Source: Gammaproteobacteria bacterium
GTDB taxonomy: Bacteria > Pseudomonadota > Gammaproteobacteria > Immundisolibacterales > Immundisolibacteraceae
NCBI GenBank assembly: GCA_003526065.1
Contig: DQBD01000213.1
Location: 1-5,195, forward strand
DNA: 5,195 nucleotides
Direction: 5' to 3'
Position numbers and translations under genes: made by a program. Position 1 is the stretch's first letter, and each line of letters opens with the position of its first letter. Under the pieces are notes generated by a model. It worked only from the letters and a program-made list of their open reading frames with translations, was not told where the DNA came from and searched no databases. Positions 1 to 5,195 of the stretch are shown here, one piece after another.

Positions 1-978
1 ATGGGTTCCCAGTCGGACTACGGTTGGTTGTGGCTGGGCACGGCCGCCGGCCTGGCCCGGTGGGGGGTTGCCGACGCCACCGGCACCGGCGCCGGGCGTG
101 TCACGCGGCTGCATGCCTATCCGGACCTTGGCACCGGCGCCGTGCAGGCGCTGGCGGTGGATCGCCGCGGCGTGTTGATGGTCTGCGGGGAAGTGGGGGT
201 GCTGCGCTGCACCGGCCGCGATCTGGCGCAGATGGATTTCGCCCAGGGTCGCTGGCTGCCCCTGGGGCAGGCGGCGTCGGAGTATCCGGACGCGCTCACC
301 GAACAGCCACGCGCGCACTACCGCTGGAACCGCGAGCAGAGCCGCTGGGAGAGCTACCAGGCCCGTCGCGGCCGCTTTGCGCCGTCAGCGCCGGCGCAGC
401 GAACGGTCGCCAGCGCGCGGTGCGGCGGATGGCTGGAACTGCCGGCGCTGGTGGGTCATTTCGGCACCGACGACGGCAGCGCCTTCACACCGACCGGGCC
501 GGTTGCCGCCGCCGACCTGGTGTTGCGCGTGAAGCCGGACCAGACACGCATCCTCAGCGGCGGGCTGCCATACCTGCCATCGCATGCCGAGGGCGCCGAC
601 TGGCGCTACCTGCAGCTCGAACCGCAGCCGCTGGAGGTGCCCGACGGGCGCCCGTGGTGGAGCTGCGAGGGCCGTCTTTTTCCGCCGCCGCAGCAGGCGG
701 CACCCTGGCCCGGCCACTTTCGTGACGGCACCGGCCCGTTTGCCCTGGACGGCCGTTACGCGGATGCGCTGTGGAGTTACCTGCCGTCGGCCCGCCTGGC
801 GCTGGAGTGGGCCGCCGCGCCGGCGATCGGCGTGCGCGTGCACCTGCTGCGGCGCACGCCCGACGAACGCGTGCCGGATGCCGTCACCGCGCGGGTCTGG
901 CAACTCATCGCCCGTACCCGCGCCGCCGGCGTTCCGCTGGCCGTCTGCGTGGACGGCGTCATCGTGCATCAGTCCTGA
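1..978 (+). CDS. Beta-propeller-like, phage-tail-associated protein, probably missing its N-terminus
   Basis: The frame is open from the first base and encodes 325 residues ending in TGA. Residues 8-21 (GWLWLGTAAGLARW) and 47-70 (AVQALAVDRRGVLMVCGEVGVL and on) resemble successive blades of the two-component-regulator type propeller, whose usual pattern is 'v.al..D..G.lWlGT..GL.r'. Only about one and a half blades are present and a propeller needs several, so the ATG at base 1 is probably an internal Met and the gene probably starts upstream. The middle (about 100-260) is rich in Trp, Tyr and Pro and I do not recognise it. The C-terminus (about 292-325) reads as a helix followed by a strand ending in IVHQS, loosely like the end of P2 I-type tail proteins. 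There is no signal peptide or membrane segment. It leads the operon here, 15 bases before the next gene. A structural tip or tail role is inference; a sensor propeller is the alternative but no kinase or membrane part is visible. Confidence 0.82.
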   Translation: MGSQSDYGWLWLGTAAGLARWGVADATGTGAGRVTRLHAYPDLGTGAVQALAVDRRGVLMVCGEVGVLRCTGRDLAQMDFAQGRWLPLGQAASEYPDALTEQPRAHYRWNREQSRWESYQARRGRFAPSAPAQRTVASARCGGWLELPALVGHFGTDDGSAFTPTGPVAAADLVLRVKPDQTRILSGGLPYLPSHAEGADWRYLQLEPQPLEVPDGRPWWSCEGRLFPPPQQAAPWPGHFRDGTGPFALDGRYADALWSYLPSARLALEWAAAPAIGVRVHLLRRTPDERVPDAVTARVWQLIARTRAAGVPLAVCVDGVIVHQS

Positions 979-980
979 AC

Positions 981-985
981 GGGGG
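981..985 (+). promoter_or_regulatory. Weak ribosome binding site for the 994 ATG
   Basis: A run of five G lies eight bases before the ATG at 994, inside the 15-base gap after the preceding stop. It is only a partial match to the AGGAGG consensus, but it is the sole purine-rich stretch in the gap and supports ATG 994 as the start. Confidence 0.4.
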
Positions 986-993
986 TCTTCACC

Positions 994-2472
994 ATGAGCC
1001 TTGCCACAGCCATTACCGACATCGCCGCCCTGGCGCCCAAGGCGGCCGGCCACCTCATCCGTCCCCAGGACTGGAACAGCCTGATCGCGGCGCTGGGCGA
1101 GTTCGGTGCCACCCTGACCGCGCACGACAACGACGTCGCCGACCTGAAGGCGCGCGTCGACACGCTGGAGACCTCGCTTGCCTCCGTGCAGGCGCAGCTC
1201 GCCGCCGTGGACAGCCGCCTGGAGGCGCTCGACGAACAGGTCCAGCCGCTGCTGGGGCAGTACCTGGTCTCCCTGTCGTGCGCGCGTCAGCATTACGCCA
1301 TGGGCGAACTGTGCGAAATCACCGCCCACGTCACCGGGCTGGATGGCCAGCCGCTGGCGGCGCCCTTCCCGTGGGTGGATTTCGTCGCCGCCTGGGGCCG
1401 GCTGCGGGCCGGGGCGGGTTTCGTCAGCCGGGCCGGCGCCTCGGACAACTCGCTGTCGGTGCAGGTCAACGCCCAGGGCGTTGCCCGGGTGCTGGTGCGG
1501 GCCGAGCACAGCGAGGGTTTCAGTGACGACGAGGAACTGCAGATCGGCGCCGTGCTGGACATGCTGGTGCCGGCGCAGAGTTTCACCGTGGCACAGGCCA
1601 TCATGGCGGCGCCGACGCCGACCGACAGCCGTGCCAAGGCGGCGTATCAGGTAATCAACGCACAGTACCGGCGCGCCGATTCGATCGCGCTGCGCAGTTT
1701 TGCGGACACGTATCACGCACGCACGCCGGACTGGTCCCTGCAGCCGCTGAAGCCGAGCTTCACCACCCGCTGGCGTGATCACCGGGCCACGGTGCTGGCG
1801 TTCGCCAAGCCGGATGCCGATCCGACCACCGCCGACGGCAGCCGTGGTGCGGCGAGCATCCAGGTGAACTTCCGCGACTGGCTGGGGCCCTGGGTGTTCG
1901 ATTTCGTCACCCCCACGCCGGAAGTCGTCAACCCGCAGATCGACGTCCTGCGCCCGGTGTTCGAGCTGGAGGAGCCACTGCTCGGATTCCAGGACTATTT
2001 CGTCGCCGAGTACGGCAAGACCGGGCTGTTGGGCAAGAAGCAGCTGATCGGCGCACTGGAGCAGGCAATCGAGCGCATCAACCCCGGTCCCGGTCCGCAG
2101 CGTGCGGACGTGCGCGAGCAGATGCTGACCGGCCTGAAGGCACAGGCCGCCAGTGAGCTGTACGGCAGTGGCGGTGGCCAGCCCAGGGCGCTCGATGCCC
2201 AGCTCAGTCAGAGCCGCCACGCCGGCCGGGTGGAGCGTGAGATCGGCGGCGTGACCGAACAGGTGGCGCAGACCCAGGGCCTGGTCGAGTCGGTGAATGT
2301 GCTCGAAGGCCGCATGCAGGCGGCCGAGCGGGTCGGCCAGAGCATCCAGGCCGGCCTGACGCGCATCGACGACGGCGTGCGCGCCATCAACCCGCTGTCC
2401 GAGGACAGCCTGCGCCTGAACATCGAGCGCATCGGCGCGGAAGTCGCGTCCATTCGCGCCCGCGTCGGCTGA
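994..2472 (+). CDS. Coiled-coil / Ig-like structural protein, putative tail-fibre or stalk subunit
   Basis: The protein has 492 residues, an ATG start and a TGA stop. Domains in order: residues 1-35, a small N-terminal segment with RPQDWNSLIAAL at 23-34, a DWN motif of the kind seen near the start of phage tail-fibre proteins; 38-86, a heptad-like coiled coil; about 88-190, a beta-rich Ig-like domain (GELCEITAHVTGLDGQPL at 104-121, then a G-V-A-R-V-L-V strand at 162-168); about 210-345, a mixed region holding FRDWLGPWVFDF at 293-304; about 345-400, helical; about 410-491, a second coiled coil with regular hydrophobic spacing. There is no signal peptide, membrane helix or catalytic motif, which fits a structural protein assembled in the cytoplasm. 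The next gene has the same domain order and a matching RNWVGAWLDAL motif, so the two look like diverged paralogues. The family is not recognised by name; the fibre role is inferred from architecture. Confidence 0.9.
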   Translation: MSLATAITDIAALAPKAAGHLIRPQDWNSLIAALGEFGATLTAHDNDVADLKARVDTLETSLASVQAQLAAVDSRLEALDEQVQPLLGQYLVSLSCARQHYAMGELCEITAHVTGLDGQPLAAPFPWVDFVAAWGRLRAGAGFVSRAGASDNSLSVQVNAQGVARVLVRAEHSEGFSDDEELQIGAVLDMLVPAQSFTVAQAIMAAPTPTDSRAKAAYQVINAQYRRADSIALRSFADTYHARTPDWSLQPLKPSFTTRWRDHRATVLAFAKPDADPTTADGSRGAASIQVNFRDWLGPWVFDFVTPTPEVVNPQIDVLRPVFELEEPLLGFQDYFVAEYGKTGLLGKKQLIGALEQAIERINPGPGPQRADVREQMLTGLKAQAASELYGSGGGQPRALDAQLSQSRHAGRVEREIGGVTEQVAQTQGLVESVNVLEGRMQAAERVGQSIQAGLTRIDDGVRAINPLSEDSLRLNIERIGAEVASIRARVG

Positions 2473-2478
2473 GTCCCC

Positions 2479-4314
2479 GTGGCGCAGGTCTACCTGGAAC
2501 CATCCGACCTGTCGCCGGCGCAGCGCGCGCGCGTGCTGGCGGCGCTGAACAGCGCCAGCAGTGCGCCGGCCCTGGCGGCGGCCATCGAGATTCCGGGAGA
2601 GCTGGACATCGGCGTGCGCCTGGCGCAGCGGCTGCTCGATGCGCGCGATGCGCTCGGCGGGCGCTTCGGCACCCTGCAGCAGGTGCGTGCGGTGCGCCTG
2701 ATCGGTCCCGAGCGCTTCACCGAAATCTGCGCCGCCGTGCTGGGTCTGGACCCGCGGCGGTGGATCACCCGACTGGGTGACTTCACCGATCGGCAGGCAC
2801 AGCTGGAGGGCCGCCTGGCCCGCCTGGCGGCGTTGGCCGATGGCATGCCTGCCCAGCGCGAGGGCGCGCGTGTGGAGCTGTCGATCAGTCCGCAGCCGCT
2901 GTGGCTGGGGCAGGCGCTCGACGTGCGCGTCAGCTGTGTCGATGCGTCTGGCCGGCCGCTGCCGGACCGGCGGCTGACCGTGACTACCAGCAACGGTGCG
3001 CTGGAAGCCGCCTTCGGCTATGCGGTGAGCCGTGCCGCCGGCCTGACCGTGCGCACCGGGGCGGATGGCAGTGCCCGCCTGACCCTGCGCCTGGCACCGC
3101 CACACGGGCTCACCGCCGAGCAGCAGGCGGTGCTCGAGGGCGCGCTCGACCTGTTCGACCCCCAGGCCGACAGCGCGGTGGATCTGAAACCGGCCCTGGC
3201 CGCCCTGGCGCGGCGATACAGCGCCGAGCGGGCAGGCACGCTGCGCGCAGCGCTGGACCTGTACGCCCGGCAGTACCGTGACGTGTTTCTGGATCGCCTC
3301 AACGCCGGCGGCGCGGGGGTGGGGTTTGCGCTCGAAACCAGTGTGCTGAGGGTCGACCTGCACGCAGCCGAGGGCAACACCAGCCTGGCGCACGCCGTGG
3401 CAGTGGCGCACCACCGCAACTGGGTCGGGGCCTGGCTCGACGCGCTCGGTGCTCACGTGGCCGACCAGGCGACGCTCGAGGCCGCCTTTGCCGGCGCGGG
3501 GCAGCGCGGCAGCAGCGGGCAGCGTCTGGTCGACGACCTGGTGGCCGAGGCGCAGGTATTCGTCGCCCGCCTGCCCGGACTGGCGGCGCAGTGGGTGGCC
3601 CAGCAGCGGCTGGACGGCGCGATGCAGCGCTATCTGGCGCGCGAGACGGCGCAGCTGGACCTGCCCACGCGCCAGGCGCTGCATGCGCAGCTGGCCGGTG
3701 CGGCGGCGCAGATCACCCCGGAGCATCGGGGCACGCTGGCCGCCGTGGCGCAGGCCAGGGCGGAGTTGGCGGCGCGCATCGATCAGGTCGGTGACGTGAG
3801 CGGTGTCCTGGCGCAGGAGATGCGCGGACTGCACGGCGATGTCCTGGCGCGCGCCGAGGATGTGTCGCGCACCGCCGCGGCGGTCACCCAGCAGGCGGCT
3901 CAGGTGCAGGCGGACCGAGCCGCGGTCAGCGCCGACCGCCAGCACGTGGAGGCACGCAGCGCGCAGTTCGATGTGCAGTACGCCACCTTCACCACCCAGT
4001 ACAACGATTTCTCCACCCGCTACGACGGGTTCGTGCTCGATTACGACAGCTTTCGCGCCGACTACGGCCGGTTCACCGCCGATTACGACCGGTTTCGCGC
4101 CGATGGCGCCGCGCTCGACGCCCGGCTGTCGGCGGCCGAGGCGGACATCGGCGGGCTGCGCACGCACACCAGCGCCCTGGATGGGCAGGTGAGTGCGCTC
4201 GGTACCAGCGCGGCGCGTCTGGACCGGCGCATCGCCACGCTCGACGCCCAACGCACCGACCTGTCGCGTGAGCTGGGCAGGCTGCGCACCGACGTGGACA
4301 CCATCCGCCGGTGA
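2479..4314 (+). CDS. Helix-hairpin-helix / Ig-like / long coiled-coil protein, putative stalk or fibre subunit
   Basis: The protein has 611 residues. GTG 2479 is chosen because it lies six bases after the previous stop, the protein reads well from there, and the next Met is residue 123. No Shine-Dalgarno is visible, so translation is probably coupled to the gene before. Residues 38-88 resemble paired helix-hairpin-helix motifs (IGVRLAQRLLDAR at 44-56, then a hairpin at VRLIGPERF, 72-80). Residues 103-120 form a short coiled coil. About 131-206 is an Ig-like or invasin-like beta domain with G-Q-A-L-D-V-R-V-S at 144-152 and a DASGRPLPDRRLTV strand pair. About 230-430 is helical, including HHRNWVGAWLDAL at 311-323. 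From about 434 to the last residue a single heptad register continues without a break, and residues 497-545 carry an unusual Phe/Tyr core. No signal peptide or membrane segment is present. It is probably a long rod-like structural subunit; binding DNA through the N-terminus is possible but unproven. Confidence 0.9.
   Translation: MAQVYLEPSDLSPAQRARVLAALNSASSAPALAAAIEIPGELDIGVRLAQRLLDARDALGGRFGTLQQVRAVRLIGPERFTEICAAVLGLDPRRWITRLGDFTDRQAQLEGRLARLAALADGMPAQREGARVELSISPQPLWLGQALDVRVSCVDASGRPLPDRRLTVTTSNGALEAAFGYAVSRAAGLTVRTGADGSARLTLRLAPPHGLTAEQQAVLEGALDLFDPQADSAVDLKPALAALARRYSAERAGTLRAALDLYARQYRDVFLDRLNAGGAGVGFALETSVLRVDLHAAEGNTSLAHAVAVAHHRNWVGAWLDALGAHVADQATLEAAFAGAGQRGSSGQRLVDDLVAEAQVFVARLPGLAAQWVAQQRLDGAMQRYLARETAQLDLPTRQALHAQLAGAAAQITPEHRGTLAAVAQARAELAARIDQVGDVSGVLAQEMRGLHGDVLARAEDVSRTAAAVTQQAAQVQADRAAVSADRQHVEARSAQFDVQYATFTTQYNDFSTRYDGFVLDYDSFRADYGRFTADYDRFRADGAALDARLSAAEADIGGLRTHTSALDGQVSALGTSAARLDRRIATLDAQRTDLSRELGRLRTDVDTIRR
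3967..4113 (+). repeat. Seven tandem 21-base units encoding FxxxYxx heptads
   Basis: Phe codons begin at 3967, 3988, 4009, 4030, 4051, 4072 and 4093, exactly 21 bases apart. Tyr codons follow 12 bases after each of the first six (3979, 4000, 4021, 4042, 4063, 4084); the seventh unit has Gly at that place. Units read FDVQYAT, FTTQYND, FSTRYDG, FVLDYDS, FRADYGR, FTADYDR, FRADGAA (residues 497-545 of the 2479 gene). The spacing puts Tyr at coiled-coil position a and Phe at d. The repeat is mainly conserved at protein level; at DNA level the units have drifted, although 4051 and 4093 still share their first 11 bases. The same register continues on both sides with V (462-490) and L (546-602, Ala at 553) at d. 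Confidence 0.9.
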
Positions 4315-5036
4315 ACGGCCTGTTTCACACCGCGGCGGGTGGGCAGGCGCAGCGCGTGATGCCCGGCCAGACGCTGGACCTGACAGCGCCGCGGGCGGAT
4401 CCCGCCGGCATCGTGTTTCAGCGCACCGTGTACCTGCGCATCGGGCTCGATGCCGCCTGTGACCGGCCGGCGCTGACCGCCGCCAGCGTGCTGGCGCTGC
4501 AGTTCCAGCCGTGCACGGTCACGGTCGACGCCAACAGCGACGACTGGGTGCAACGTTGGCAGGGCGGTGCGCGGACGCGGGTGGAACTGGCCTGGCCGGC
4601 GCCGGTGATCCGCGTCGACAGCGCGCTGTATGGCGTGGTCGCCCTGCACCGGGTGGACGGCGAGGCGGTGGCCGAGCAGCCCACGGCGTCCGCCAGTACC
4701 GGTGCCGCACTGTCCGAGCCGTTCGTCGCCGCTGCCTTCGAGGCGCGCCTGTCGGCTGACCAGCCGGGCGCGCGCCAGCGGCGCAAGGCGGAGCTGATCG
4801 CGCGGCGGCAGGCGCATCGCAGCCTTTCCGCGGCGGCGGTGGGGCGGACCGAGAAGGCGCTGGCACAGGCGGCACCGGAGCAGGCGGTGGAGTGGCTGTA
4901 CGGCCTGTCGGCGCTGCATCTGGCCGGTGCGCCGTCGTCGCCCCGGCTGACACTGCGCAGCGCCGACGGTGGCGAGGTGCTGTGGCAGTGGCTCGAGCCC
5001 GGCCCGCAGGCGGCGACGGTGACATGGCAGCCGGCC
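4311..5036 (+). CDS. Unrecognised protein of the same operon, 3' end lost at contig edge
   Basis: GTG 4311 overlaps the TGA of the previous gene (GTGA, 4311-4314), a usual sign of translational coupling. An ATG at 4359 (residue 17) is a possible alternative start; neither has a clear ribosome binding site. About 242 residues are credible, up to the homopolymer tract. The frame stays open to the window's end, but the translation past 5036 is not believable. Residues 1-115 look beta-rich (FQRTVYLRIGLDA at 36-48, ARTRVELAWPAPVIRVDSAL at 87-106). Residues 135-195 are helical and carry a basic cluster (ARQRRKAELIARRQAHR, 154-170). From about 210 beta character resumes (PRLTLRSADGGEVLWQW, 211-227). 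Codon use matches the upstream genes. It has no signal peptide or membrane segment. I do not recognise the family; a structural or attachment role is inferred only from the operon. Confidence 0.78.
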
Positions 5037-5195
5037 CCCCCCCCCCCGGGCGCGGCGGGGGGGGGGGGGGGGGGGGGGGGGCGCGGCCCCCCCGCCCCCC
5101 CGCGCGCGGGCCTTTTTTGGGGGGGGGGCGGCCCCCCCCGTTTTCTGTTTGATTTTTTTTTTTTTTTTTTTTTTGGACAAAAAAAAAAAAAAAAA
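5037..5195. other. Low-complexity homopolymer tail, probable sequencing or assembly artefact
   Basis: The sequence changes abruptly from normal coding DNA to long single-base runs: C13 at 5035-5047, G25 at 5057-5081, C7, T6, G10, C8, T22 at 5153-5174 and A17 at 5179-5195, with little between. All four bases occur in long runs, which fits neither coding sequence nor a terminator. It most likely marks a low-quality contig end, and nothing should be annotated in it. The exact switch point is uncertain by a few bases because the C run begins at 5035. Confidence 0.88.

Noticed and set aside
24..725. Overlapping + strand open frames within the first gene, and similar ones within the others (for example 771-1526 and 1178-1654).
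   Set aside because: They are Arg/Ala/Gly-rich frame shadows of GC-rich genes, without ribosome binding sites or recognisable domains, and they conflict with frames that have clear domain structure.
3967..4113. The 21-base periodicity considered as a CRISPR-like or DNA-level regulatory repeat.
   Set aside because: Units are directly adjacent with no spacers, conservation is at the Phe and Tyr codons only, and the period is exactly seven codons in frame.
385..4251. A 1288-codon open frame on the minus strand covering most of three genes.
   Set aside because: Its codons are the exact reverse complements of the sense codons, and the two intergenic gaps (15 and 6 bases) keep the phase. A stop would need a sense TTA, CTA or TCA codon, all rare in such GC-rich genes; the frame ends exactly at the TCA Ser codon at 385. 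The translation is an Arg/Gln/Gly/His-rich product without domain character.
4083..5180. A 365-codon minus-strand frame starting in the tail.
   Set aside because: Its start and first ~45 residues (poly-Lys, poly-Pro, poly-Gly) come from the homopolymer artefact, and the rest is antisense to the third and fourth genes.
5141..5195. T22 followed by A17, which could be read as a terminator or AT-rich hairpin.
   Set aside because: The spacer is only four bases, there is no GC stem, and it lies inside a tract of runs of all four bases; an artefact explains it better.

Overview
This window is a densely packed, very GC-rich stretch with all genes on the + strand. It holds three complete or nearly complete coding regions and one cut by the end of the assembly. 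The high GC, the near absence of A/T-ending codons and the use of TGA at all three visible stops fit a GC-rich bacterium. A proteobacterium is my guess, but nothing here fixes the taxon. I see no tRNA, rRNA, CRISPR array, insertion sequence, promoter or terminator.

Layout: (1) 1-978, a protein that opens with beta-propeller-like blades and looks as if its N-terminus is missing. (2) 994-2472, a coiled-coil / Ig-like / helical / coiled-coil protein with a phage-tail-fibre-like DWN motif near its start. (3) 2479-4314, a GTG-start protein with a helix-hairpin-helix-like N-terminus, an Ig-like domain, a helical middle and a long C-terminal heptad-repeat stalk. Seven of its heptads have Phe at the same core position, and six of those also have Tyr at the other. 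(4) 4311 onward, a protein of unknown function starting on a GTG that overlaps the previous stop; it runs into low-complexity sequence and has no stop in the window. The last ~159 bases (5037-5195) are homopolymer runs that look like a sequencing or assembly artefact.

The gaps are 15 bases, 6 bases and a 4-base overlap, so the four genes almost certainly form one operon. None of the four proteins shows a signal peptide or membrane segment. Together the propeller, Ig-like domains, DWN motif and long coiled coils suggest structural parts (fibre, stalk, tip) of a phage-tail-like particle or similar large assembly built in the cytoplasm. That is inference: no sheath, tube, baseplate or spike gene is present. 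The second and third genes look like diverged paralogues with the same domain order, so the operon probably encodes two related fibre or stalk subunits.
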